64,000 nucleotides of DNA from Paraburkholderia piptadeniae (GCF_900007165.1 NZ_CYGY02000030.1:67952-131951); one strand, 5' to 3'; counted from the stretch's first letter, positions 27,363-37,146 are shown. Notes: generated from the letters alone by a model not told the origin. Numbers and translations are program-made.

Positions 27363-28805
27363 TCATTCACGAATGACCTGGATGCGTCCCGCCTTGACAG
27401 CCGTTTTCAAAACTGTCCAGTCGGCTTCATTCTGTTCCGCATAAGCGAGCGCGAATCGCACGATGGCTTCGTCGAATGCATCCGACTTACCGACATACCC
27501 GCTGAGCAACGCGGGATCGCCTGCCTTCGCCATCGAATGGGCCAGCGCATGAGCGCACGAAACCGCATACTCGTCGAGATCTTCAACGTCGAAGGTGGTG
27601 AAGTCGAATGCGCCCTTCATGTCGCGCAACTGCCGAACATAAAAGTCATTGCCCGTGTGGCGCATCTTCGACCACCCGAGAAAAATGTCGCTGGCCGACT
27701 GCAGCAGACGCTGCCCATTCACGACACGCTGGCCGTGATTGGGATAGCGGCTCGGCGGCAGGTAACCCTCCAGCGCAGAAGTCCGCGCCTCCTTGAGTTG
27801 AAGGAACAGTGGGCACTGTCCGTCGGCCATGAAAAGCGCCTCGTAGCAACGCGTTCCCACCGACCCGATGCCCACGACGCGAATAGCGACATCCACCAGT
27901 TCATAGCGATCGAACAGTGCGCGCCTGTCATCGGGGAGCGTTAGCCGGTAGTCGGCGAAGAAGCTCCGGACCAGCGCATCGTACCGTTTATGATCGTGCG
28001 AGCTCTCCAGCGGGACGTGGTACACGAGCGGAGGTACGTCCTTGATGCGCAGCTTGCCGTTGACCATTTCGGTTGCATGAGTCATCACGGAACGCGACGA
28101 CTGCTGCCTCGCCTTGTCGATCACGGCCAGTTCTTTCCTCCTTTCCACCACCGAATCGGCAATGGCCAGCATGCTCGCCGCCTTGAACTGGCAGTACCAG
28201 ACGTCCAGCGTGTCCATGCGGCTGAACTCGGCGATCCGTTGCCGGAAGGTCTCGCATAGCCGGCGCACCACGCCGCGCTGGTCACGCAGCGCGAATCCGC
28301 GTTCGCGCGCAGCGATCACGAATGATGTGGCAAGCCTGCGCACATCCCAGTCGAATGGACCAGGCAGCGTTTCGTCGAAGTCGTTGGGACCGAAGAGAAT
28401 GCGCCGCTCCGGGCTTGCGAACAGTCCGAAATTGGCGAGATGCGCGTCGCCCCCCAGTTGCACGATCACGTCCGAATGCGGCAGCTTCGACAGGTCGTGC
28501 GCCATCAACGGCGCAGCACCGCGATAGAACGCGAACGGACCCGCGACCATCCGCCCATAGCGGATGGGTATCAGTTCCGTCACCCGGCCCACATTGGAAG
28601 CGTCGAGCAGTGCGATCGGATCGCGATCTCCAATCTTGCAGTCCGCCAGCTTCGCGCGGGGCACTTTACTGCGCGCCGCCTTGCCCTGCTCGACGCGCGC
28701 AGCCAACGAGCCACGCCCCGCAAATAGCGTGGACGGATCTTCTTGCTTGCGATCAGCGCGATCCGTGGCGGGCTCGGCGCGCTTTGCGGCAGCGGAATCA
28801 GGCAC
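27363..28805 (-). CDS. DUF2252 family protein
   Basis: 480 residues. It contains the kinase-like DUF2252 core, including GDAHLANFGLFASPERRILF, the following NDFDETLPGPFDWDVRRLA and the later VGSVGTRCYEALF. These resemble the nucleotide-binding and catalytic loops of aminoglycoside-phosphotransferase-like folds, but the function of the family is not established. Start is GTG at 28805 with GGAG six bases upstream. Its gene follows the SulP permease by 55 bases, so it is likely the last gene of that unit. Confidence 0.88.
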   Translation of the reverse strand: MPDSAAAKRAEPATDRADRKQEDPSTLFAGRGSLAARVEQGKAARSKVPRAKLADCKIGDRDPIALLDASNVGRVTELIPIRYGRMVAGPFAFYRGAAPLMAHDLSKLPHSDVIVQLGGDAHLANFGLFASPERRILFGPNDFDETLPGPFDWDVRRLATSFVIAARERGFALRDQRGVVRRLCETFRQRIAEFSRMDTLDVWYCQFKAASMLAIADSVVERRKELAVIDKARQQSSRSVMTHATEMVNGKLRIKDVPPLVYHVPLESSHDHKRYDALVRSFFADYRLTLPDDRRALFDRYELVDVAIRVVGIGSVGTRCYEALFMADGQCPLFLQLKEARTSALEGYLPPSRYPNHGQRVVNGQRLLQSASDIFLGWSKMRHTGNDFYVRQLRDMKGAFDFTTFDVEDLDEYAVSCAHALAHSMAKAGDPALLSGYVGKSDAFDEAIVRFALAYAEQNEADWTVLKTAVKAGRIQVIRE

Positions 28806-28860
28806 GCATCACTCCTTTTTCGATTCAGGTCGAAGCGGACTTCCGTTATTTCGCTCTGGT

Positions 28861-30594
28861 TCATTCCGGTTTGGCGCCCGGCGAAGGTGCGGACGCAGGT
28901 GGCGAACTATCGCGGAGTGCGTCGATCGCGGCATCGACGGTCGCAAAGATCTCGCGATGCGCGCTGCCGGAGCGCAGTGCTTTATACCGTTCGATTTCAC
29001 GCCGCACGCCCGTCGGAAGCGCAACCGCGGCGATGCCTATTCCACGCCTGTCAAGCTCCGCACCCAACTCGGTCAGTTTCTTGCCAGCCGTGTAGTCGAT
29101 GTTGTTGATCTCCGATGCGTCGATCACCACCCAGCGCAACGGCACGCTCGCCTCGTTGACGAGTTTCAGCACTTCCTCCGTGAAGCGCCCCGTGTTCGCA
29201 TAGAACAGATCCGCCTCGAACCGGTAGACAACGATGCCGGGCGCAGCGAGCAGGTTCGGCGCGACACGATGCGGGAACCAGTGGCCGGCGGGGCTGCGCG
29301 TCAACACGCGCGTGCGCAGGCGGTAGCTATGCCGCGCATGCGCGATCAGCGACAGCACGACGGCGGCGAGAATGCCGTGCATCACGTCGACGAACACCAC
29401 CACGCATACCGTCAGCAACGCGACGACGAATTCGTCTTTCTGCATGCGATACAGTTCTGTCATGCCCTTCACGTCGATCAGCTTCACGCCGATCATGAAG
29501 ACGATGGCCGACAATACGGCGGCAGGCAGAAGACTCAGCGGCTTCGTGAGGAATAGCAGCACCAGCAGCACGATGACGGCCGTCGTCAGATGGGCGACCT
29601 GGGTACGGCCGCCCGCGTCGTCGACCATCTCGGTCTTGGTCGGACTGCCGTTCACGACGAAGGTGCCCGTGAACGCCGCTGCCGCGTTCGCGGCAGCAAG
29701 CCCGATGATGTCGGCATTGTCGTCGCCCTTCTCGTTATAGCGGTTCGCGTACGCGCGCGCCGTCGCAGCGCTCTGAGCGATGATGACGATGAAGCACGAG
29801 GCGGCCGTCGCCAGCACCTGGTTGATCTCGCCCATATGCAACGGCGGCAGGAACAGCGACGGGAGGCCGCCCGGCACTTCACCCGTTACCGCGATGCCAT
29901 GTCCGGCGAAATTGAACACGCCGCTTGCCACGATGGAACCGATCACGGCGATCAGCGCGCCCGGCGCGCGCGGCGCGATACGCTTGCAACCGATGATCAC
30001 GACGAGGACGGCAATCGAAAGCACCGTTGTCGGATAGTTCGCCCCGGCGACGCGCTGCATCACGGACACGATCTGCATCAGCGGGCCATGTCCCTGCTTC
30101 GCGAGTCCGATCAGCCCGGCGAGCTCGCCCGCCGCGACCTGGATGCCCACGCCTGTCAGGAAGCCGATCAATGCGCTGCGAGAAAGAAAATCGGCCAGAA
30201 AACCCAGACGAAAGATGCGCGCAATCACCAGCATCACAGCAACCGTCAAGGCAACGGTACTTGTCAGGCCGACATATTCCCTGCTGCCCAACGCGGCGAC
30301 GGCCGTCAGCGTACCCGCGAGAATAGCGGCCGTCGCGGAGTCCGCAGCGACGACCAGTTGACGCGACGCACCAAGGACCACGAACGCCACGAGCGGCAGC
30401 AGGATCGTATACAGGCCCGTGACCGTGGGCGTGCCGGCAATCTTCGTGTACCCCATCACCTCGGGAATACCGAGTGCCGCCAGCGTGATCCCGGCGATGA
30501 TGTCGTGCGGCAGTTGCGCGGGATTGACGGGCAAGAGCCCCTGCAGGAACGGCATGTGATGCAGATGAGACGGCGTCGGAGCTGCGGGTTTCAT
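28861..30594 (-). CDS. SulP-family anion permease with STAS domain
   Basis: 577 residues. It has 10-12 membrane segments, with the family signature near the N-terminus (AALGIPEVMGYTKIAGTPTV, GLYTILLPLVAFVVLG), then a C-terminal cytoplasmic STAS domain (residues ~450-560; WVVIDASEINNIDYTAGKKL). SulP proteins carry sulfate, bicarbonate or dicarboxylates; the substrate here is undetermined. The ATG overlaps the stop of the ion-channel-like gene (ATGA). Confidence 0.92.
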   Translation of the reverse strand: MKPAAPTPSHLHHMPFLQGLLPVNPAQLPHDIIAGITLAALGIPEVMGYTKIAGTPTVTGLYTILLPLVAFVVLGASRQLVVAADSATAAILAGTLTAVAALGSREYVGLTSTVALTVAVMLVIARIFRLGFLADFLSRSALIGFLTGVGIQVAAGELAGLIGLAKQGHGPLMQIVSVMQRVAGANYPTTVLSIAVLVVIIGCKRIAPRAPGALIAVIGSIVASGVFNFAGHGIAVTGEVPGGLPSLFLPPLHMGEINQVLATAASCFIVIIAQSAATARAYANRYNEKGDDNADIIGLAAANAAAAFTGTFVVNGSPTKTEMVDDAGGRTQVAHLTTAVIVLLVLLFLTKPLSLLPAAVLSAIVFMIGVKLIDVKGMTELYRMQKDEFVVALLTVCVVVFVDVMHGILAAVVLSLIAHARHSYRLRTRVLTRSPAGHWFPHRVAPNLLAAPGIVVYRFEADLFYANTGRFTEEVLKLVNEASVPLRWVVIDASEINNIDYTAGKKLTELGAELDRRGIGIAAVALPTGVRREIERYKALRSGSAHREIFATVDAAIDALRDSSPPASAPSPGAKPE

Positions 30595-31391
30595 GTCGCT
30601 GCCTCCACTGTTGTTGTGAGCTTGCTGACCAGCGCATTGGCGATGATCTCATCGGCAATGACCACATTGGATGCGCCGGCGCTCTCGAACAGCCCTTTTC
30701 TCAAGGGGTTTTCGCCGGGTACGGCAATCGCGAGCGAAGCGTTCAGCGTATGGGCCAGCAGTGTGATCGCGAGATTGTTATTGCTGTCGGGGGTTGTCAC
30801 AACCATCGCCTTGGCGCTGTCCAGGCGCGCACCCTTGAGCACGTCGTCGAACGCGTCCGGCGAGCCGAGCACGACCAGGTGGCCGCTATCCGCCGCCCGG
30901 TCGGCCTGATCCTGATCGCCCACGAGAACGAGCACCGTCTCGCCCGCTTCATGCAGGCGATTTGAGACCAGTTCGCCGAGCGAATGGAATCCGACCACCA
31001 CGACATGATCGGCGAGTTGTTCGAGCTTGCGTTCCATGATCCTGTTCTCCCGATAAGCCATCACGTCGTCGCCGGATAGCATCCCCGTGAGCCTCGAAAC
31101 CGCGAATCCGCCGACCAGCAGTGTCGCGACCATGGCCAGCAGCATGAAGACCTTTTGAGGCTGATTGAACTCGCCAAAGGCACCGAGTGTCGTGACGAGG
31201 TTGACCCCATCCCACAAAGCCGCAAACATTTTGTTGGGGAAAGAGGTATTGGACTGATCGAGGATGACCAACCCAGTGGCGGCGCTGCCGAGCAGAAGGA
31301 CGAGAAGGCCGATCGTGTGGCGCACGCGGCGGCGCCATTCTCGAACACGGATGACCCCAAGGCGAGGCTCATCGACACGGAAGATCCACAT
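30591..31391 (-). CDS. Ion-channel-like protein with TrkA-N (RCK) domain
   Basis: 266 residues from the ATG at 31391 (GAGGTAACC in front). Two membrane helices (residues ~26-45 and ~81-98) flank a pore-loop-like segment, followed by a NAD-binding TrkA-N/RCK domain (HVVVVGFHSLGELVSNRL). The loop reads TTLGAFGE at 67-74, where K+ channels have T-x-GYGD, so potassium selectivity is doubtful. Coupled by a 4-base overlap to the SulP permease, suggesting a joint ion-handling function. Confidence 0.82.
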   Translation of the reverse strand: MWIFRVDEPRLGVIRVREWRRRVRHTIGLLVLLLGSAATGLVILDQSNTSFPNKMFAALWDGVNLVTTLGAFGEFNQPQKVFMLLAMVATLLVGGFAVSRLTGMLSGDDVMAYRENRIMERKLEQLADHVVVVGFHSLGELVSNRLHEAGETVLVLVGDQDQADRAADSGHLVVLGSPDAFDDVLKGARLDSAKAMVVTTPDSNNNLAITLLAHTLNASLAIAVPGENPLRKGLFESAGASNVVIADEIIANALVSKLTTTVEAAT

Positions 31392-32063
31392 GGTTACCTC
31401 GTATAGTGAATCTGATCGAGACAACAGCGAACCCAACGTCAAGCAGACAAGTTCCCCATTTTTGGCTCAATAGTCAGGCAGCTCGAACGATTCACTTCGC
31501 CAGGGAAGCGTCTCGCCCTCGAGGTCCGGTAGTCTCAGCAAGCCATCGGACGCGGTTAGCGTTGCCATATAGGCTATACCGTATATACCGTTATTTCTAG
31601 CGTGACAACCGGTTGTCCGGCGTATTGCCTGTTTCCCCGGAAAAGCATCGCAGCCTCAGTCAGTCTTGCTTGCCTGTTCACTCGAGATCGCCCATCGAGC
31701 CCAACGGGGCATCGTCATCTCAATGACCGAACGCGCGCTAAAAGGGAGCGAACGTGAACACGATCGGCGGGTTGACTTCGGAACTTGCGACGTGGCTGAC
31801 CCAGCGCACATAAGTCCGCGCACAGTGGTGCGCGCGTGTGACTGCATCCGCTGCGGGAAACTAAATAAGGACTTCATCGAAGAAGCTACGGAATGCCGTG
31901 TCGACCTACTGCAGCCGCTCGACTCGTTTCCGACTGGAGGGCAGTTGTCAAGGAACAACGGTCGTTCGCGCGGTCACGTGACGAAGTGACAACTCCGCCG
32001 ATGCAAGCATTGGCGACGTCGCGCAAACGCCCGTCGTCGAGCGACAATCGGTACGTGCCGCAC
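31392..32063. other. Intergenic with overlapping short frames
   Basis: 672 bases between two minus-strand genes. Opposed frames at 31656-31958 (minus) and 31666-31989 (plus) reach ~100 codons, but neither has a ribosome site or a recognised motif. The plus frame has a CDCIRCGK pair of cysteines. An AT-rich patch near 31570-31600 (ATATAGGCTATACCGTATATACC) could hold a promoter. Confidence 0.4.
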
Positions 32064-33617
32064 TTATAGTTGTGATTCGATCGGCAGCAGACCGAGGAAC
32101 CAGACGCTTGCACGCCGCATGAACGAGACATCGGGCTCAGAGCCGAGTTCGGTCACCGTTCCGTTTTCGGCAGTGTCGATCCAGACGATCCGGCTCTTAC
32201 CGGTCGCGTCAGTGCGGTGCACAACCCTCCAGGCAATCACGTCCAGGTGCGGCTCGACGTCATCGATCACCTGGCCGGCAATCGCCGGACTGTCGCAAAG
32301 CACGCCAATCTCCGTGTTGAGATTGCTTGAGCGAGGGTCGAGATTCATCGAGCCAATGAACACGCGTTGTCGATCGAACACATACGTTTTCGCATGCAAC
32401 GAAGCCTTTGAAGAACCGAAAAACTTTCGTTGCGCTTTCACGTTGGCCGAGCCGACCGGCTTCAGCTCATAGAGGCGTACGCCCGCCGCAAGGAGATCCT
32501 CCCGGTAGTGTTGATATCCGGCATTCACCGCGACCACGTCGGTTGCAGCCAGCGAGTTGGTCAACACCGTGACGCGTACCCCGCGCGCGGTTAATTCACG
32601 TATCCATGCGACGCCTTCTTCCCCGGGCACGAAGTAAGGCGAGATGATGAGCATCTCGTGTTCGGGTTTGAGGTTCAGGGCCGTGAACCGCGTCATGAGG
32701 TGGCCCTGCGGGTCGTTCGGGTCGCGTGTGATCTTGGATGGGTCGTCGTACAGGAGCGTGGCTTGTCCCCATGAAAAGTCGGCGTTGCCCGCTTCAAGGA
32801 TCTTGACCAGCCGCTGTCTGGCTTCCACAACGTAGGGCGAGTCATGCTCCGATTTGATGTATTCGTCCAGTTTCGCGCGGTAGGAGGCCAACGCGGACTG
32901 ATCCGCCGGATGTCCCATCAGTTGTTCGATCGAATAAGTCGATTCAGAATTCCAGAACTCGTCGAAGGCGTTGGAGACTTTCCGGACAATTGGGCCGTGC
33001 ACCAGAACATCAAGATCCCCGAAGGCAACCACGCTCGATGCGCCAAAGTATTCATCGCCGATATTGCGCCCGCCAAGAATAGCGGCTTCATTGTCCGCAA
33101 TCAGCGCCTTGTTGTGCATGCGCCGATCGACCCGGGAAAATTCCAGTGCAGTAGCGAGCGACTTGAAGTGGCGGCTCGCGACCGGATTGAACAGCCGTAT
33201 CTTCAGATTCGGGTGCGAACTGAGTGTGAGCAGAACCTGGTCGTCTGCGTTCGTGCCAAGGTCGTCGAGCAGGACACGAACGCGGACTCCCCGGTCTGCT
33301 GCCTTGAGCAACGCTGCTGCCAGTTCACGGCCCGTCAGATCGTCGTGCCAGATGTAGTATTCCAGATCGAGCGAGCGTTCGGCAGTTTCGGCGAGCGCGA
33401 TGCGGGCCACAATTGCGTCGGTGGCGTCCGGAAGCAGGTGAAACGCACTGCTGCCTGGATGGATCTGCTCTTCGGGCACGAAGAGCGCGCCGAGTCGTGT
33501 GGACTCCGTGTTTTGAAGCGCAAAAGTTTGCGGCCGGTTGGTTTGCGGCGGCAGACTGGCGCACGCGGTCAATACAAAGGCAAGAACGCTTACGATGAGA
33601 CGCCGAAGTTTTGCCAT
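32064..33617 (-). CDS. clsC: Phospholipase D family lipoprotein, cardiolipin synthase C-type
   Basis: 517 residues. The lipoprotein-type signal ends at LTAC (Cys ~19). Two HKD motifs are present (HNKALIADNEAAILGGRNIG about residue 168, and HAKTYVFDRQRVFIGSMNLD about residue 405), each with the trailing Gly/Asn of active PLD enzymes. Spacing, length and the linking DLEYYIWHDDLTG segment match ClsC/YmdC-like proteins, which make cardiolipin from phosphatidyl donors. Single gene; the neighbour YmdB, which often accompanies ClsC, is absent. Confidence 0.87.
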   Translation of the reverse strand: MAKLRRLIVSVLAFVLTACASLPPQTNRPQTFALQNTESTRLGALFVPEEQIHPGSSAFHLLPDATDAIVARIALAETAERSLDLEYYIWHDDLTGRELAAALLKAADRGVRVRVLLDDLGTNADDQVLLTLSSHPNLKIRLFNPVASRHFKSLATALEFSRVDRRMHNKALIADNEAAILGGRNIGDEYFGASSVVAFGDLDVLVHGPIVRKVSNAFDEFWNSESTYSIEQLMGHPADQSALASYRAKLDEYIKSEHDSPYVVEARQRLVKILEAGNADFSWGQATLLYDDPSKITRDPNDPQGHLMTRFTALNLKPEHEMLIISPYFVPGEEGVAWIRELTARGVRVTVLTNSLAATDVVAVNAGYQHYREDLLAAGVRLYELKPVGSANVKAQRKFFGSSKASLHAKTYVFDRQRVFIGSMNLDPRSSNLNTEIGVLCDSPAIAGQVIDDVEPHLDVIAWRVVHRTDATGKSRIVWIDTAENGTVTELGSEPDVSFMRRASVWFLGLLPIESQL

Positions 33618-33939
33618 GTCCGCACCTCGCCAGAATCGTCGTCACCGATGTCTTAACAACAGCCAATCCGATGCAGGAGGCACAACATTTTTTTGCCCCG
33701 ACGCTAATTCCCATCTCCAGTGATTTATAGAGGAGCGGCGGGAAAAATTCCAAAGAGTGCTATTCCTGATGTACGGTTGCGACTGGCTCGTGTGGCGACG
33801 CCCGCAACGAACATTTCCAGTACGGCCGATGTGACCGGGCGGCGCAGCGGCGGATGCGTCGAAGCTCAGCCATTGCGGTCATCCCCAACCCGTCTTGTTC
33901 CGCGTACAGCGAGTGACGGCTTGCGACTGATGCATGGGA

Positions 33940-34065
33940 CCGGAGTTGGCCGCGAGCGGTCAAGGTGCTCAGGGCCGCATGCTTCTCCGGGTCGTCATCA
34001 CCTCGCTCGTGACGCTGCCCGTCACGATCGCGTTATCGGGCACGCTGTTTTATCTGCTTGCCTGA
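33940..34065 (+). pseudogene. C-terminal remnant of a PiT-type phosphate transporter
   Basis: The frame ending with TGA at 34063 reads AASGQGAQGRMLLRVVITSL followed by VTLPVTIALSGTLFYLLA. This resembles the last helix of PiT phosphate permeases (usually ...GLQ..T.RN..LAWVLTLP....SG.L). No upstream part of the gene is present. Confidence 0.4.
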
Positions 34066-34197
34066 TTCAGGAGAACACCGTCCCTGCTTGATAACCATCT
34101 GCCGGGTCGCAGTCCCGTCGATCCGGTGTAGTGTGATAGGCGGTAGTTCATATCGGAGGCGGCATGGAACGGGAGCTAAAGCGCCGAGCGGCTGCGC

Positions 34198-34223
34198 AAA
34201 AAAATGCCCGCTCGTTCGCGGGC
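34198..34223 (-). terminator. Rho-independent terminator, minus strand
   Basis: Minus strand: GCCCGC-GAACGA-GCGGGC, a perfect 6-bp stem, directly followed by ATTTTTTT. No minus-strand gene lies within 1.2 kb upstream, so it may end a lost gene or a small RNA. Confidence 0.7.
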
Positions 34224-34448
34224 GAACCATATCGGGAGATATGGAGGAGACGTAAGTCGTCAATCTAGCCCGCCTGCTCGTGCCGCGCAACGAAGTGTCA
34301 CGACGCTCATCGCACGGCGGCAACGTCCACCAGGTCTGACATAAATCCGTCAACCAACCGGCGATCTGCGATTGATCGTTTCAATTGGTCAGAAGCCCCC
34401 GCGCTCACCTCTAATGGACGCTCTGTTCGAGCACAGCGTGGGGTGGCC

Positions 34449-34646
34449 ATGAAGACCCAGGACTCGCAGGAAGTAATTCACGAAATTGCTGTGCTAACCG
34501 CGACTTCGGAAGAGGTCGTATCACAGTTGTATGCTGAGACGTTGCAGGTCTTCCGGAAGGACGCTCAGATTCTCGACTACGTGCCATTACTCGCGGCGAA
34601 GCGCGTGCGCGACACCTTGCGAGCCGCTTCGAAGGTCAGTCATTAA
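34449..34646 (+). CDS. DUF3562 family small protein
   Basis: 65 residues, all helical. The sequence TSEEVVSQLYAETLQVFRKD followed by AQILDYVPLLAAKRVRDTLR matches the pattern of DUF3562 proteins common in Burkholderia. A GTG two codons upstream could also start it. Function unknown. Confidence 0.75.
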   Translation: MKTQDSQEVIHEIAVLTATSEEVVSQLYAETLQVFRKDAQILDYVPLLAAKRVRDTLRAASKVSH

Positions 34647-34716
34647 CGAATACCTGATAGGTGAGGTACGGTCTGCTGCTGCGGCAGTTGACCGCGTTCC
34701 CGACCGTCCGTTGACT

Positions 34717-35001
34717 ATGACGGCTATTCCAGTTAGCTTAGGCGGTTTTGCTTACGGCACACGAAGAGTGACAAATACAAACGCAGATTACGAAAAAACG
34801 GCAGACATTCAAGTCGCGATTGATGGCGTAATGCACGAGGGTCGCTTTCGCGTCATGAGCGGCAGCGTAATCGTCTATTACGGCAGCGAAATCAAGTTTG
34901 CGCCTTGCGGGATGGATCGGCCAGAAACGGTCGCGCGGTGGCTGCTGAGCGACCTGTGTCGAAAGGTTGATGCGAAGACGAAGAAAAGGGGAACGCGGTA
35001 G
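34717..35001 (+). CDS. Conserved-looking hypothetical protein
   Basis: 94 residues from the ATG at 34717. It is a compact beta-rich protein (IQVAIDGVMHEGRFRVMSGS, then IVYYGSEIKFAPC) with a C-terminal basic tail. It lies 70 bases after the DUF3562 gene and may share its transcript. Not recognised, and the start could be a TTG two codons earlier. Confidence 0.5.
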   Translation: MTAIPVSLGGFAYGTRRVTNTNADYEKTADIQVAIDGVMHEGRFRVMSGSVIVYYGSEIKFAPCGMDRPETVARWLLSDLCRKVDAKTKKRGTR

Positions 35002-35062
35002 GCGACTCTACCCCACGATTTCGTCCCGTTTGGTAACAGGACTGATATCGCGTCAAGCTCAT

Positions 35063-35334
35063 CGGGGCAAAGAGATGGCTGACCACAAACGCCTCACCGT
35101 GGCAACCGACATCAAGGTCTACTTCTGCGATCCGCAGCATCCTTGGCAATGCGGCGCGAACGAAAACACGGAAGGCTCTTGAGGCAGTACGTCCCTAAGG
35201 GAACTGATCTTTCGACTTATTCGCACGCGAAACTCAATGTCGTAGCCAGGCGACTCAATGAGCGTCCGCGAAAAACACTAAACTTCGACACACCGGCAAA
35301 GCGATTCCACCAATCCGTCGCGTCGACCGGTTGA
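35063..35334 (+). mobile_element. IS30-family transposase 3' remnant
   Basis: Two overlapping frames read as the last third of an IS30 transposase: HRGKEMADHKRLTVATDI, YFCDPQHPWQCGANENTEG, then LRQYVPKGTDLSTYSHAKL and RPRKTLNFDTPAKRF. The last catalytic Glu region (NENT) is present. The frame breaks near 35175 through loss of one base. The N-terminus and both inverted repeats are missing, so it is immobile. Confidence 0.75.
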
Positions 35335-35420
35335 ATCCGCGGCCGAGCGCAGTCGTTTACTGACCTGCGCAAAACAACCCGGTGACGCTGTTACGTTCAG
35401 CGCTTGAGATCGCCACAGGT

Positions 35421-36386
35421 TCAGCTACCGATGGCTCGCACCCGTCGTGATGCTGCACGCATTCTTCGGCACTTCTGCTCTTCTAACCATTGCAGTGATT
35501 CCTGCACGACTTCGGGCGGCACCTCGTTGAATGACGCGCTGCGAATCAGGGTCTCGCTTGCGGCAATGTCGTTGAACTGTCCCAGCTTGTTCTGCACGGA
35601 CGTCAACTCCTTGATAGTGCGACCGTGCCCGCCTTTGATAACTGGTTGAAAAAACTCGAGCAGGTACCTCAGCTTTTTTCCCGCCTTTCGAACGTCGTGA
35701 AGATCTTCCTCATGGGCGGTCTCGCTACGTGCTGCCCGCCTGCTTCGCTTTCGAAGTGCACGCTGCGCCAGACGGACGCGCTTCTCGGCGAACGCTCGAA
35801 TGGGAAGATCGTTGCAACTCGACTGCAGTGTGGTCTGCGCGCGAAGCAGGGCGTCGTTCAAGAACACCTCGACATGGTCGCTTTTGATCATCGTCTGGCT
35901 ATGCACCACCGCCTGTGCGCGCTTCTCGCGCGCTGCGGCCACGAGCAGTTCAATCGATGCGCCTGAGTCCTGGGCGGCTCTCAGGAGATCGCCTGCGATA
36001 TCCCAATCACGCGTTCCGCCTGCCACCGCAGCAAGACGCTTGAATTCTTCGTTGGCTTGCGCGGTGGCCTCCTCTCCGAGGTAGGGGGAGTACGCCCAGT
36101 ACAAAGCACGAAGCTTTCTGAAGGCGACTCGAAGCTGATGAAACCCCTCGGCATCGCTCTCCGTGGATAGCTCTTTCGCCCTTTGCACTGCCTCGGCTAC
36201 CACCGGCGTCGCCAGTGATGAGAAGGTACTGGCGATAGAACTCGTTTTTGACAGTGATGAACCGGCCGGCCGCCGGTCGAATTTGAAGAGAGTGTTTAGG
36301 CGCGGCAAGGGCCAGTCACCATCCATATCCATTTCAGCCTCGAGTCGGACAAAAAAATAGTTTTGCCCAGACCTTACCATGGTCAT
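35421..36386 (-). CDS. CHAD domain protein
   Basis: 321 residues. The CHAD helical domain starts about residue 55 and contains the expected His/Arg pairs (FHQLRVAFRKLRALYWAYSP near 85 and DLHDVRKAGKKLRYLLEFFQ near 230), which form its polyphosphate-binding surface. The N-terminal ~50 residues are not CHAD, and no CYTH domain is present. CHAD proteins bind polyphosphate granules or act with polyphosphate enzymes. The start may lie a few codons downstream. Confidence 0.85.
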   Translation of the reverse strand: MTMVRSGQNYFFVRLEAEMDMDGDWPLPRLNTLFKFDRRPAGSSLSKTSSIASTFSSLATPVVAEAVQRAKELSTESDAEGFHQLRVAFRKLRALYWAYSPYLGEEATAQANEEFKRLAAVAGGTRDWDIAGDLLRAAQDSGASIELLVAAAREKRAQAVVHSQTMIKSDHVEVFLNDALLRAQTTLQSSCNDLPIRAFAEKRVRLAQRALRKRSRRAARSETAHEEDLHDVRKAGKKLRYLLEFFQPVIKGGHGRTIKELTSVQNKLGQFNDIAASETLIRSASFNEVPPEVVQESLQWLEEQKCRRMRAASRRVRAIGS

Positions 36387-36579
36387 CTCCGAGCGCCGCG
36401 TTCTTGGTTGACGTTTTGATAAAAGGTTTTTTTAGGTGTTGCGCGTACGCCGCCCTCGCTTCGCGATATCACCAAGCTTCTGCTGTTCTGTATTAGGATA
36501 CGCAGCTACGTCAAGCGCCCGATACGCTGGTGCATTGAGCGCGCCTCGAAAATGCCTGGAACACAAGTGGGAGATCGGT

Positions 36580-36948
36580 TTGAAGAAACGCGCCACCGTG
36601 ATCTGTCGCAGAGGAAAGCGAATCCTCCTTGTCGCACGTAGTCAATCAAAGTGGGCTTTGCCGGGCGGGATACTCAGACGTGGAGAAGATCGCTCGGACG
36701 CCGCACTTCGGGAACTCAAGGAAGAAACCCGACTATCCGGGAAGTCAGCCAAGCACCTCTTCGACTTCCGTGGCAAGCAGAAGCACCATCACGTGTTTTC
36801 CTGCGAAATCTCGAATCGCGCCAAAGCTCGCCCGAGTAATGAAATATCCAGGTGTCGCTGGGTTCACCTTGACGACATCCCTCGCCTCATTACCAGCGAG
36901 CCGACGACTGATATCGTGAAGCTCATGAGTCAACGGCGCAGGAAGTAG
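36580..36948 (+). CDS. Nudix hydrolase
   Basis: 122 residues from a TTG at 36580 with GGGAG eight bases upstream. This start gives the usual Nudix beginning KKRATVICRRGKRILLVARS. The Nudix box is complete (GG-x5-E-x7-RELKEET, residues ~31-52). It hydrolyses a nucleoside diphosphate linked to another moiety; the substrate is unknown. An in-frame extension to 36436 has no coding character. Confidence 0.85.
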   Translation: MKKRATVICRRGKRILLVARSQSKWALPGGILRRGEDRSDAALRELKEETRLSGKSAKHLFDFRGKQKHHHVFSCEISNRAKARPSNEISRCRWVHLDDIPRLITSEPTTDIVKLMSQRRRK

Positions 36949-37146
36949 CCCGGCTTTCCGGCTAGATACTTGACGTCCCGCGAACATCCCGCCATCGGGT
37001 AGCCTTCCTGTGCCGGCACTCGACCCGAGCGGTCTTCCCTGCTAACGTCGGGATGGCGGCCGTTTTCAGAGTGAAGCGTGATTCGACCCCTCGCTTCGGC
37101 TGGCAAATCCTCCTGCGGGATCCGCCACCGGGATAGTCGATAACAT

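Larger units (their letters stand above)
33618..34442. other. Gene-poor stretch between clsC and the DUF3562 gene
   Basis: About 820 bases with no intact gene. It contains the end of a former phosphate transporter and an isolated minus-strand terminator, both listed separately. The remainder has only short frames. Confidence 0.5.

Noticed and set aside
36950..36970. Hairpin TAGCCCGG-CTTT-CCGGCTA after the Nudix gene as a terminator
   Set aside because: One bulge and no T-run on either strand.
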